Source of the DNA: Diorhabda sublineata
Taxonomy: Eukaryota; Arthropoda; Insecta; Coleoptera; Chrysomelidae
Direction of reading: 5' to 3'
NCBI RefSeq assembly: GCF_026230105.1
Contig: NW_026614311.1
Location: 1 to 64,000, forward strand
DNA: 64,000 nucleotides
This document shows positions 26,501-40,002 of the stretch, one piece after another (the stretch's first letter is position 1; the number at the start of each line of letters is the position of its first letter). The notes under the pieces were generated by a model, which worked only from the letters and a program-made list of their open reading frames with translations, was not told the origin of the DNA and did not search any database. The translations under genes were made by a program, and so were the position numbers.

Positions 26501-28370
26501 ATTGAAGCCCATTGAAGTCGATTGTCACTTTGTGTTTATTGAAAATTTTCAAAGTCTATCTTCCTCATTTGAAGTCGAATTTCAACATTTCTTATATATT
26601 TAAATGAGTTTGCATCTAACTTTGTCAGATATCGTCGATTTACATTCATTGAAGCCCATTGAAGTCGATTGTCACTTTGTGTTGATTGAAAATTCTCAAA
26701 GTCTATCTTCCCCATTTGAAGTCGAATTTCAACATTTCTTATATATTCAAATGAGTTCGCATCTAACTTTATCAGATATCGTCGATTTACATTCATTGAA
26801 GCCCACTGAGGTCGATTGTCACTTCGTGTTTATTGAAAATTTTCAAAGTCTGTCCTCCTCATTTGAAGTCGAATTTCAACATTTCTCATATATATGAGTG
26901 AGTTCGCATCTGACTTTGTCAGATATCGTCGATTAACATCCATTGAAGCCCATTGAAGTCGATTGTCACTTTGTGTTTATTGAAAATTTTCAAAGTCTAT
27001 CTTCCTCATTTGAAGTCGAATTTTAACATTTCTCATATATTTGAATGAGTTTGCATCTAACTTTGTCAGATATCGTCGATTTACATTCATTGAAGCCCAT
27101 TGAAGTCGATTCTCACTTTGTGTTGATTGAAAATTTTCAAAGTCTATCTTCCTCATTTGAAGTCGAATTTCAACATTTCTTATATATTTGAATGAGTTTG
27201 CATCTAACTTTTTCAGATATCGTCGATTTACATTCATTGAGCCCATTGAAGTCGATTCTCATTTTGTGTTGATTGAAAATTTTCAAAGTCTATCTTCCTC
27301 ATTTGAAGTCAAATTTCAACATTTCTTATATATTTGAATGAGTTTGTATCTAACTTTGTCAGATATCGTCGATTTACATTCATTGAAGCCCATTGAAGTC
27401 GATTCTCACTTTGTGTTGATTGGAAATTTTCAAAGTCTATCTTCCTCATTTGAAGTCGAATTTCAACATTTCTTATATATTTGAATGAGTTTGCATCTAT
27501 CTTTTTCAGATATCGTCGATTTACATTCATTAAGCCCATTGGGGTCGATTGTCACTTTGTGTTGATTGAAAATTTTCAAAGTCTATCTTCCTCATTTGAA
27601 GTCGAATTTCAACATTTCTTATATATTTGAATGAGTTTGCATCTATCTTTTTCAGATATCGTCGATTTACATTCATTAAGCCCATTGGGGTCGATTGTCA
27701 CTTTGTGTTGATTGAAAATTTTCAAAGTCTATCTTCCTCATTTGAAGTCGAATTTTAACATATCTCATATATTTGAATGAGTTCGCATCTATCTTTTTCA
27801 AATATCGTCGATTTACATTCATTGAAGCCCACTGAGGTCGATTGTCACTTCGTGTTTATTGAAAATTTTCAAAGTCTGTCTTCCTCATTTGAAGTCGAAT
27901 TTCAACATTTCTCATATATTTGAGTGAGTTCGCATCTGACTTTGTCAGATATCGTCGATTAACATCCATTGAAGCCCATTGAAGTCGATTCTCACTTTGT
28001 GTTTATTGAAAATTTTCAAAGTCTATCTTCCTTATTTGAAGTCGAATTTCAATATTTCTTATATATTTGAATGAGTTCGCATCTAACTTTGTCAGATATC
28101 GTCGATTTACATTCATTGAAGCCCATTGAAGTCGATTCTCACTTTGTGTTGATTGAAAATTTTCAAAGTCTATCTTCCTCATTTGGTGTCGAATTTCAAC
28201 ATTTCTTATATATTTGAATGAGTTCGCATCTAACTTTATCAGATATCGTCGATTTACATTCATTGAAGCCCATTGAGGTCGATTTTCACTTTGTGTTTAT
28301 TGAAAATTTTTAAAGTCTATCTTCCTCATTTGAAGTCGAATTTTAACATTTCTCATATATTTGAATGAGT

Positions 28371-28372
28371 TT
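28371..28372 (+). other. Two-base T insertion in one monomer
   Basis: GAGTTTTTGCATCT replaces GAGTTTGCATCT, adding two T. This is the only copy of this insertion I saw. It is a private mark useful for anchoring this block. Confidence 0.7.
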
Positions 28373-31300
28373 TTGCATCTAACTTTGTCAGATATCGTGG
28401 ATTTACATTCATTGAAGCCCATTGAAGTCGATTCTCACTTTGTGTTGATTGAAAATTTTCAAAGTCTATCTTCCTCATTTGAAGTCGAATTTCAACATTT
28501 CTCATATATTTGAATGAGTTTGCATCTAACTTTGTCAAATATCGTCGATTTACATTCATTGAAGCCCATTGAAGTCGATTCTCACTTTGTGTTTATTGAA
28601 AATTTTCAAAGTTTATCTTCCTCATTTGAAGACGAATTTCAACATTTCTCATATATTTGAATGAGTTTGCATCTAACTTTGTCAGATATCGTCGATTTAC
28701 ATTCATTGAAGCCCATTGAAGTCGATTCTCACTTTGTGTTTATTGAAAATTTTCAAAGTCTGTCCTCCTCATTTGAAGTTGAATTTCAACATTTCTTATA
28801 TATTTAAATGAGTTCGCATCTAACTTTATCAGATATCGTCGATTTACATTCATTGAAGCCCACTGAGGTCGATTGTCACTTCGTGTTTATTGAAAATTTT
28901 CAAAGTCTATCTTCCCCATTTGAAGTCGAATTTCAACATTTCTTATATATTTAAATGAGTTCGCATCTAACTTTATCAGATATCGTCGATTTACATTCAT
29001 TGAAGCCCACTGAGGTCGATTGTCACTTCGTGTTTATTGAAAATTTTCAAAGTCTGTCCTCCTCATTTGAAGTCGAATTTCAACATTTCTCATATATTTG
29101 AGTGAGTTCGCATCTGACTTTGTCAGATATCGTCGATTTACATTCATTGAAGCCCATTGAAGTCGATTGTCACTTTGTGTTGATTGAAAATTCTCAAAGT
29201 CTATCTTCCCCATTTGAAGTCGAATTTCAACATTTCTTATATATTTAAATGAGTTCGCATCTAACTTTATCAGATATCGTCGATTTACATTCATTGAAGC
29301 CCACTGAGGTCGATTGTCACTTCGTGTTTATTGAAAATTTTCAAAGTCTGTCCTCCTCATTTGAAGTCGAATTTCAACATTTCTCATATATTTGAGTGAG
29401 TTCGCATCTGACTTTGTCAGATATCGTCGATTTACATTCATTGAGCCCATTGAAGTCGATTCTCACTTTGTGTTGATTGAAAATTTTCAAAGTCTATCTT
29501 CCTCATTTGAAGTCAAATTTCAACATTTCTTATATATTTGAATGAGTTTGTATCTAACTTTGTCAGATATCGTCGATTTACATTCATTGAAGCCCATTGA
29601 AGTCGATTGTCACTTTGTGTTGATTGAAAATTCTCAAAGTCTATCTTCCCCATTTGAAGTCGAATTTCAACATTTCTTATATATTTAAATGAGTTCGCAT
29701 CTAACTTTATCAGATATCGTCGATTTACATTCATTGAAGCCCACTGAGGTCGATTGTCACTTCGTGTTTATTGAAAATTTTCAAAGTCTGTCCTCCTCAT
29801 TTGAAGTCGAATTTCAACATTTCTCATATATTTGAGTGAGTTCGCATCTGACTTTGTCAGATATCGTCGATTAACATCCATTGAAGCCCATTGAAGTCGA
29901 TTGTCACTTTGTGTTTATTGAAAATTTTCAAAGTCTATCTTCCTCATTTGAAGTCGAATTTTAACATTTCTCATATATTTGAATGAGTTTGCATCTAACT
30001 TTGTCAGATATCGTCGATTTACATTCATTGAAGCCCATTGAAGTCGATTCTCACTTTGTGTTGATTGAAAATTTTCAAAGTCTATCTTCCTCATTTGAAG
30101 TCGAATTTCAACATTTCTTATATATTTGAATGAGTTTGCATCTAACTTTTTCAGATATCGTCGATTTACATTCATTGAGCCCATTGAAGTCGATTCTCAC
30201 TTTGTGTTGATTGAAAATTTTCAAAGTCTATCTTCCTCATTTGAAGTCAAATTTCAACATTTCTTATATATTTGAATGAGTTTGTATCTAACTTTGTCAG
30301 ATATCGTCGATTTACATTCATTGAAGCCCATTGAAGTCGATTCTCACTTTGTGTTGATTGGAAATTTTCAAAGTCTATCTTCCTCATTTGAAGTAGAATT
30401 TCAACATTTCTTATATATTTGAATGAGTTTGCATCTATCTTTTTCAGATATCGTCGATTTACATTCATTAAGCCCATTGGGGTCGATTGTCACTTTGTGT
30501 TGATTGAAAATTTTCAAAGTCTATCTTCCTCATTTGAAGTCGAATTTTAACATATCTCATATATTTGAATGAGTTCGCATCTATCTTTTTCAAATATCGT
30601 CGATTTACATTCATTGAAGCCCACTGAGGTCGATTGTCACTTCGTGTTTATTGAAAATTTTCAAAGTCTGTCTTCCTCATTTGAAGTCGAATTTCAACAT
30701 TTCTCATATATTTGAGTGAGTTCGCATCTGACTTTGTCAGATATCGTCGATTAACATCCATTGAAGCCCATTGAAGTCGATTGTCACTTTGTGTTTATTG
30801 AAAATTTTCAAAGTTTATCTTCCTCATTTGAAGACGAATTTCAACATTTCTCATATATTTGAATGAGTTTGCATCTAACTTTGTCAGATATCGTCGATTT
30901 ACATTCATTGAAGCCCATTGAAGTCGATTCTCACTTTGTGTTGATTAAAAATTTTCAAAGTCTATCTTCCTCATTTGAAGTCGAATTTCAACATTTCTTA
31001 TATATTTGAATGAGTTCGCATCTAACTTTTTCAGATATCGTCGATTTACATTCATTGAGCCCATTGGGGTCGATTGTCACTTTGTGTTGATTGAAAATTT
31101 TCAGTCTATCTTCCTCATTTGAAGTCGAATTTTAACATTTCTCATATATTTGAATGAGTTTGCATCTAACTTTGTCAGATATCGTGGATTTACATTCATT
31201 GAAGCCCATTGAAGTCGATTCTCACTTTGTGTTGATTGAAAATTTTCAAAGTCTATCTTCCTCATTTGAAGTCGAATTTCAACATTTTTTATATATTTGA

Positions 31301-34300
31301 ATGAGTTTGCATCTATCTTTTTCAGATATCGTCGATTTACATTCATTAAGCCCATTGGGGTCGATTGTCACTTTGTGTTGATTGAAAATTTTCAAAGTCT
31401 ATCTTCCTCATTTGAAGTCGAATTCTAACATATCTCATATATTTGAATGAGTTCGCATCTATCTTTTTCAAATATCGTCGATTTACATTCATTGAAGCCC
31501 ACTGAGGTCGATTGTCACTACGTGTTTATTGAAAATTTTCAAAGTCTGTCTTCCTCATTTGAAGTCGAATTTCAACATTTCTCATATATTTGAGTGAGTT
31601 CGCATCTGACTTTGTCAGATATCGTCGATTAACATCCATTGAAGCCCATTGAAGTCGATTGTCACTTTGTGTTTATTGAAAATTTTCAAAGTCTATCTTC
31701 CTCATTTGGTGTCGAATTTCAACATTTCTTATATATTTAAATGAGTTTGCATCTAACTTTGTCAGATATCGTCGATTTACATTCATTGAAGCCCATTGAA
31801 GTCGATTCTCACTTTGTGTTGATTGAAAATTTTCAAAGTCTATCTTCCTCATTTGAAGTCGAATTTCAACATTTCTTATATATTTGAATGAGTTTGCATC
31901 TAACTTTGTCAAATATCGTCGATTTACATTCATTGAAGCCCATTGAAGTCGATTCTCACTTTGTGTTTATTGAAAATTTTCAAAGTTTATCTTCCTCATT
32001 TGAAGACGAATTTCAACATTTCTCATATATTTGAATGAGTTTGCATCTAACTTTGTCAGATATCGTCGATTTACATTCATTGAAGCCCATTGAAGTCGAT
32101 TCTCACTTTGTGTTGATTGAAAATTTTCAAAGTCTATCTTCCTCATTTGAAGTCGAATTTCAACATTTCTTATATATTTGAATGAGTTCGCATCTAACTT
32201 TTTCAGATATCGTCGATTTACTTTCATTGAGCCCATTGGGGTCGATTGTCACTTTGTGTTGATTGAAAATTTTCAGTCTATCTTCCTCATTTGAAGTCGA
32301 ATTTTAACATTTCTCATATATTTGAATGAGTTTGCATTTAACTTTGTCAGATATCGTGGATTTACATTCATTGAAGCCCATTGAAGTCGATTCTCACTTT
32401 GTGTTGATTGAAAATTTTCAAAGTCTATCTTCCTCATTTGAAGTCGAATTTCAACATTTCTCATATATTTGAATGAGTTTGCATCTAACTTTGTCAGATA
32501 TCGTCGATTTACATTCATTGAAGCCCATTGAAGTCGATTCTCACTTTGTGTTTATTGAAAATTTTCAAAGTTTATCTTCCTCATTTGAAGACGAATTTCA
32601 ACATTTCTCATATATTTGAAAGAGTTTGCATCTAACTTTGTCAAATATCGTCGATTTACATTCATTGAAGCCCATTGAAGTCGATTGTCACTTTGTGTTG
32701 ATTGAAAATTCTCAAAGTCTATCTTCCCCATTTGAAGTCGAATTTCAACATTTCTTATATATTTAAATGAGTTCGCATCTAACTTTATCAGATATCGTCG
32801 ATTTACATTCATTGAAGCCCACTGAGGTCGATTGTCACTTCGTGTTTATTGAAAATTTTCAAAGTCTGTCCTCCTCATTTGAAGTCGAATTTCAACATTT
32901 CTCATATATTTGAGTGAGTTCGCATCTGACTTTGTCAGATATCGTCGATTAACATCCATTGAAGCCCATTGAAGTCGATTGTCACTTTGTGTTTATTGAA
33001 AATTTTCAAAGTCTATCTTCCTCATTTGAAGTCGAATTTCAACATTTCTTATATATTTAAATGAGTTTGCATCTAACTTTGTCAGATATCGTCGATTTAC
33101 ATTCATTGAAGCCCATTGAAGTCGATTGTCACTTTGTGTTGATTGAAAATTCTCAAAGTCTATCTTCCCCATTTGAAGTCGAATTTCAACATTTCTTATA
33201 TATTTAAATGAGTTCGCATCTAACTTTATCAGATATCGTCGATTTACATTCATTGAAGCCCACTGAGGTCGATTGTCACTTCGTGTTTATTGAAAATTTT
33301 CAAAGTCTGTCCTCCTCATTTGAAGTCGAATTTCAACATTTCTCATATATTTGAGTGAGTTCGCATCTGACTTTGTCAGATATCGTCGATTAACATCCAT
33401 TGAAGCCCATTGAAGTCGATTGTCACTTTGTGTTTATTGAAAATTTTCAAAGTCTATCTTCCTCATTTGAAGTCGAATTTTAACATTTCTCATATATTTG
33501 AATGAGTTTGCATCTAACTTTGTCAGATATCGTCGATTTACATTCATTGAAGCCCATTGAAGTCGATTCTCACTTTGTGTTGATTGAAAATTTTCAAAGT
33601 CTATCTTCCTCATTTGAAGTCGAATTTCAACATTTCTTATATATTTGAATGAGTTTGCATCTAACTTTTTCAGATATCGTCGATTTACATTCATTGAGCC
33701 CATTGAAGTCGATTCTCACTTTGTGTTGATTGAAAATTTTCAAAGTCTATCTTCCTCATTTGAAGTCAAATTTCAACATTTCTTATATATTTGAATGAGT
33801 TTGTATCTAACTTTGTCAGATATCGTCGATTTACATTCATTGAAGCCCATTGAAGTCGATTGTCACTTTGTGTTGATTGAAAATTCTCAAAGTCTATCTT
33901 CCCCATTTGAAGTCGAATTTCAACATTTCTTATATATTTAAATGAGTTCGCATCTAACTTTATCAGATATCGTCGATTTACATTCATTGAAGCCCACTGA
34001 GGTCGATTGTCACTTCGTGTTTATTGAAAATTTTCAAAGTCTGTCCTCCTCATTTGAAGTCGAATTTCAACATTTCTCATATATTTGAGTGAGTTCGCAT
34101 CTGACTTTGTCAGATATCGTCGATTAACATCCATTGAAGCCCATTGAAGTCGATTGTCACATTGTGTTTATTGAAAATTTTCAAAGTCTATCTTCCTCAT
34201 CTGAAGTCGAATTTCAACATTTCTTATATATTTGAATGAGTTTGCATCTATCTTTTTCAGATATCGTCGATTTACATTCATTAAGCCCATTGGGGTCGAT

Positions 34301-36900
34301 TGTCACTTTGTGTTGATTGAAAATTTTCAAAGTCTATCTTCCTCATTTGAAGTCGAATTTCAACATTTCTTATATATTTGAATGAGTTTGCATCTATCTT
34401 TTTCAGATATCGTCGATTTACATTCATTAAGCCCATTGGGGTCGATTGTCACTTTGTGTTGATTGAAAATTTTCAAAGTCTATCTTCCTCATTTGAAGTC
34501 GAATTTTAACATATCTCATATATTTGAATGAGTTCGCATCTATATTTTTCAAATATCGTCGATTTACATTCATTGAAGCCCACTGAGGTCGATTGTCACT
34601 TCGTGTTTATTGAAAATTTTCAAAGTCTGTCTTCCTCATTTGAAGTCGAATTTCAACATTTCTCATATATTTGAGTGAGTTCGCATCTGACTTTGTCAGA
34701 TATCGTCGATTAACATCCATTGAAGCCCATTGAAGTCGATTGTCACTTTGTGTTTATTGAAAATTTTCAAAGTCTATCTTCCTCATTTGAAGTCGAATTT
34801 CAATATTTCTTATATATTTGAATGAGTTCGCATCTAACTTTGTCAGATATCGTCGATTTACATTCATTGAAGCCCATTGAAGTCGATTCTCACTTTGTGT
34901 TGATTGAAAATTTTCAAAGTCTATCTTCCTCATTTGGTGTCGAATCTCAACATTTCTTATATATTTGAATGAGTTCGCATCTAACTTTATCAGATATCGT
35001 CGATTTACATTCATTGAAGCCCATTGAGATTGATTTTCACTTTGTGTTTATTGAAAATTTTCAAAGTCTATCTTCCTCATTTGAAGTCGAATTTCAATAT
35101 TTCTTATATATTTGAATGAGTTTGCATCTAACTTTGTCAGATATCGTCGATTTACATTCATTGAAGCCCATTGAAGTCGATTCTCACTTTGTGTTGATTG
35201 AAAATTTTCAAAGTCTATCTTCCTCATTTGAAGTCGAATTTCAACATTTCTTATATATTTAAATGAGTTCGCATCTAACTTTATCAGATATCGTCGATTT
35301 ACATTAATTGAAGCCCATTGAAGTCGATTCTCACTTTGTGTTGATTGAAAATTTTCAAAGTCTATCTTCCTCATTTGAAGTCTAATTTCAACATTTCTTA
35401 TATATTTGAATGAGTTTGCATCTAACTTTGTCAGATATCGTCGATTTACATTCATTGAAGCCCATTGAAGTCGATTCTCACTTTGTGTTGATTGAAAATT
35501 TTCAAAGTCTATCTTCCTCATTTGAAGTCGAATTTCAACATTTCTTATATATTTAAATGAGTTCGCATCTAACTTTATCAGATATCGTCGATTTACATTA
35601 ATTGAAGCCCATCGAAGTCGATTCTCACTTTGTGTTGATTGAAAATTTTCAAAGTCTATCTTCCTCATTTGAAGTCTAATTTCAACATTTCTTATATATT
35701 TAAATGAGTTTGCATCTAACTTTGTCAGATATCGTCGATTTACATTCATTGAAGCCCATTGAAGTCGATTGTCACTTTGTGTTGATTGAAAATTCTCAAA
35801 GTCTATCTTCCCCATTTGAAGTCGAATTTCAACATTTCTTATATATTTAAATGAGTTCGCATCTAACTTTATCAGATATCGTCGATTTACATTCATTGAA
35901 GCCCACTGAGGTCGATTGTCACTTCGTGTTTATTGAAATTTTTCAAAGTCTGTCCTCCTCATTTGAAGTCGAATTTCAACATTTCTCATATATTTGAGTG
36001 AGTTCGCATCTGACTTTGTCAGATATCGTCGATTAACATCCATTGAAGCCCATTGAAGTCGATTGTCACTTTGTGTTTATTGAAAATTTTCAAAGTCTAT
36101 CTTCCTCATTTGAAGTCGAATTTTAACATTTCTCATATATTTGAATGAGTTTGCATCTAACTTTGTCAGATATCGTCGATTTACATTCATTGAAGCCCAT
36201 TGAAGTCGATTCTCACTTTGTGTTGATTGAAAATTTTCAAAGTCTATCTTCCTCATTTGAAGTCGAATTTCAACATTTCTTATATATTTGAATGAGTTTG
36301 CATCTAACTTTTTCAGATATCGTCGATTTACATTCATTGAGCCCATTGAAGTCATTCTCACTTTGTGTTGATTGAAAATTTTCAAAGTCTATCTTCCTCA
36401 TTTGAAGTCAAATTTCAACATTTCTTATATATTTGAATGAGTTTGTATCTAACTTTGTCAGATATCGTCGATTTACATTCATTGAAGCCCATTGAAGTCG
36501 ATTCTCACTTTATGTTGATTGGAAATTTTCAAAGTCTATCTTCCTCATTTGAAGTCGAATTTCAACATTTCTTATATATTTGAATGAGTTTGCATCTATC
36601 TTTTTCAGATATCGTCGATTTACATTCATTAAGCCCATTGGGGTCGATTGTCACTTTGTGTTGATTGAAAATTTTCAAAGTCTATCTTCCTCATTTGAAG
36701 TCGAATTTCAACATTTCTTATATATTTGAATGAGTTTGCATCTATCTTTTTCAGATATCGTCGATTTACATTCATTAAGCCCATTGGGGTCGATTGTCAC
36801 TTTGTGTTGATTGAAAATTTTCAAAGTCTATCTTCCTCATTTGAAGTCGAATTTTAACATATCTCATATATTTGAATGAGTTCGCATCTATCTTTTTCAA

Positions 36901-36906
36901 ATATAT
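36901..36906 (+). other. Two-base AT insertion in one monomer
   Basis: The segment reads CAAATATATCGTC where other copies have CAAATATCGTC, one extra AT step. A second private change lies upstream near 36,353, where GAAGTCATTCTC has lost one G. Confidence 0.7.
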
Positions 36907-38094
36907 CGTCGATTTACATTCATTGAAGCCCATTGAAGTCGATTCTCACTTTGTGTTGATTGAAAATTTTCAAAGTATATCTTCCTCATTTGAAGTCGAA
37001 TTTCAACATTTCTTATATATTTGAATGAGTTTGTATCTAACTTTGTCAGATATCGTCGATTTACATTCATTGAAGCCGATTGAAGTCGAATCTCACTTTG
37101 TGTTGATTGGAAATTTTCAAAGTCTATCTTCCTCATTTGAAGTCGAATTTCAACATTTCTTATATATTTGAATGAGTTTGCATCTATCTTTTTCAGATAT
37201 CGTCGATTTACATTCATTAAGCCCATTGGGGTCGATTGTCACTTTGTGTTGATTGAAAATTTTCAAAGTCTATCTTCCTCATTTGAAGTCGAATTTCAAC
37301 ATTTCTTATATATTTGAATGAGTTTGCATCTATCTTTTTCAGATATCGTCGATTTACATTCATTAAGCCCATTGGGGTCGATTGTCACTTTGTGTTGATT
37401 GAAAATTTTCAAAGTCTATCTTCCTCATTTGAAGTCGAATTTCAACATTTCTTATATATTTGAATGAGTTTGCATCTAACTTTGTCAGATATCGTCGATT
37501 TACATTCATTGAAGCCCATTGAAGTCGATTCTCACTTTGTGTTGATTGAAAATTTTCAAAGTCTATCTTCCTCATTTGGTGTCGAATTTCAACATTTCTT
37601 ATATATTTAAATGAGTTTGCATCTAACTTTGTCAGATATCGTCGATTTACATTCATTGAAGCCCATTGAAGTCGATTGTCACTTTGTGTTGATTGAAAAT
37701 TCTCAAAGTCTATCTTCCCCATTTGAAGTCGAATTTCAACATTTCTTATATATTTAAATGAGTTCGCATCTAACTTTATCAGATATCGTCGATTTACATT
37801 CATTGAAGCCCACTGTGGTCGATTGTCACTTCGTGTTTATTGAAAATTTTCAAAGTCTGTCCTCCTCATTTGAAGTCGAATTTCAACATTTCTCATATAT
37901 TTGAGTGAGTTCGCATCTGACTTTGTCAGATATCGTCGATTAACATCCATTGAAGCCCATTGAAGTCGATTGTCACTTTGTGTTTATTGAAAATTTTCAA
38001 AGTCTATCTTCCTCATTTGAAGTCGAATTTCAATATTTCTTATATATTTGAATGAGTTCGCATCTAACTTTGTCAGATATCGTCGATTTACATT

Positions 38095-40002
38095 CATTGA
38101 AGCCCATTGAAGTCGATTCTCACTTTGTGTTGATTGAAAATTTTCAAAGTCTATCTTCCTCATTTGGTGTCGAATTTCAACATTTCTTATATATTTGAAT
38201 GAGTTCGCATCTAACTTTATCAGATATCGTCGATTTACATTCATTGAAGCCCATTGAGGTCGATTTTCGCTTTGTGTTTATTGAAAATTTTTAAAGTCTA
38301 TCTTCCTCATTTGAAGTCGAATTTTAACATTTCTCATATATTTGAATGAGTTTGCATCTAACTTTGTCAGATATCGTCGATTTACATTCATTGAAGCCCA
38401 TTGAAGTCGATTCTCACTTTGTGTTGATTGAAAATTTTCAAAGTCTATCTTCCTCATTTGAAGTCGAATTTCAATATTTCTTATATATTTGAATGAGTTT
38501 GCATCTAACTTTGTCAGATATCGTCAATTTACATTCATTGAAGCCCATTGAAGTCGATTCTCACTTTGTGTTGATTGAAAATTTTCAAAGTCTATCTTCC
38601 TCATTTGGTGTCGAATTTCAACATTTCTTATATATTTAAATGAGTTTGCATCTAACTTTGTCAGATATCGTCGATTTACATTCATTGAAGCCCATTGAAG
38701 TCGATTGTCACTTTGTGTTGATTGAAAATTCTCAAAGTCTATCTTCCCCATTTGAAGTCGAATTTCAACATTTCTTATATATTTAAATGAGTTCGCATCT
38801 AACTTTATCAGATATCGTCGATTTACATTCATTGAAGCCCACTGAGGTCGATTGTCACTTCGTGTTTATTGAAAATTTTCAAAGTCTGTCCTCCTCATTT
38901 GAAGTCGAATTTCAACATTTCTCATATATTTGAGTGAGTTCGCATCTGACTTTGTCAGATATCGTCGATTAACCTCCATTGAAGCCCATTGAATTCGATT
39001 GTCACTTTGTGTTTATTGAAAATTTTCAAAGTCTATCTTCCTCATTTGAAGTCGAATTTTAACATTTCTCATATATTTGAATGAGTTTGCATCTAACTTT
39101 GTCAGATATCGTCGATTTACATTCATTGAAGCCCATTGAAGTCGATTCTCACTTTGTGTTGATTGAAAATTTTCAAAGTCTATCTTCCTCATTTGAAGTC
39201 GAATTTCAACATTTCTTATATATTTGAATGAGTTTGCATCTAACTTTTTCAGATATCGTCGATTTACATTCATTGAGCCCATTGAAGTCGATTCTCACTT
39301 TGTGTTGATTAGAAATTTTCAAAGTCTATCTTCCTCATTTGAAGTCGAATTTCAACATTTCTCATATATTTGAATGAGTTTGCATCTAACTTTGTCAGAT
39401 ATCGTCGATTTACATTCATTGAAGCCCATTGAAGTCGATTCTCACTTTGTGTTGATTGAAAATTTTCAAAGTATATCTTCCTCATTTGAAGTCGAATTTC
39501 AACATTTCTTATATATTTGAATGAGTTTGTATCTAACTTTGTCAGATATCGTCGATTTACATTCATTGAAGCCGATTGAAGTCGAATCTCACTTTGTGTT
39601 GATTGGAAATTTTCAAAGTCTATCTTCCTCATTTGAAGTCGAATTTCAACATTTCTTATATATTTGAATGAGTTTGCATCTATCTTTTTCAGATATCGTC
39701 GATTTACATTCATTAAGCCCATTGGGGTCGATTGTCACTTTGTGTTGATTGAAAATTTTCAAAGTCTATCTTCCTCATTTGAAGTCAAATTTCAACATTT
39801 CTTATATATTTGAATGAGTTTGCATCTATCTTTTTCAGATATCGTCGATTTACATTCATTAAGCCCATTGGGGTCGATTGTCACTTTGTGTTGATTGAAA
39901 ATTTTCAAAGTCTATCTTCCTCATTTGAAGTCGAATTTTAACATATCTCATATATTTGAATGAGTTCGCATCTATCTTTTTCAAATATCGTCGATTTAAA
40001 TT
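38095..40002 (+). repeat. Copy 1 of a nearly identical 1,908-bp (13-monomer) tandem duplication
   Basis: Rare variants in this copy recur exactly 1,908 bp later: GATTTTCGCTTTG (near 38,264), TAACCTCCATTG (near 38,971), CCATTGAATTCGATTG (near 38,990) and GATTTAAATTC (near 39,993). The length is 13x147-3. Confidence 0.85.

Noticed and set aside
26604..26897. Plus-strand open frame of 97 codons beginning MSLHLTLSDIV
   Set aside because: Two monomers read through because TTTGAATG is changed to TTCAAATG, removing the TGA. No other support for a gene.
35048..35896. Minus-strand open frame of 282 codons, and similar ones at 16,596-17,429, 49,733-50,581 and 55,017-55,865
   Set aside because: Same reason: indel-free runs of monomers. 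Their lengths follow the position of stop-creating variants, not gene structure.
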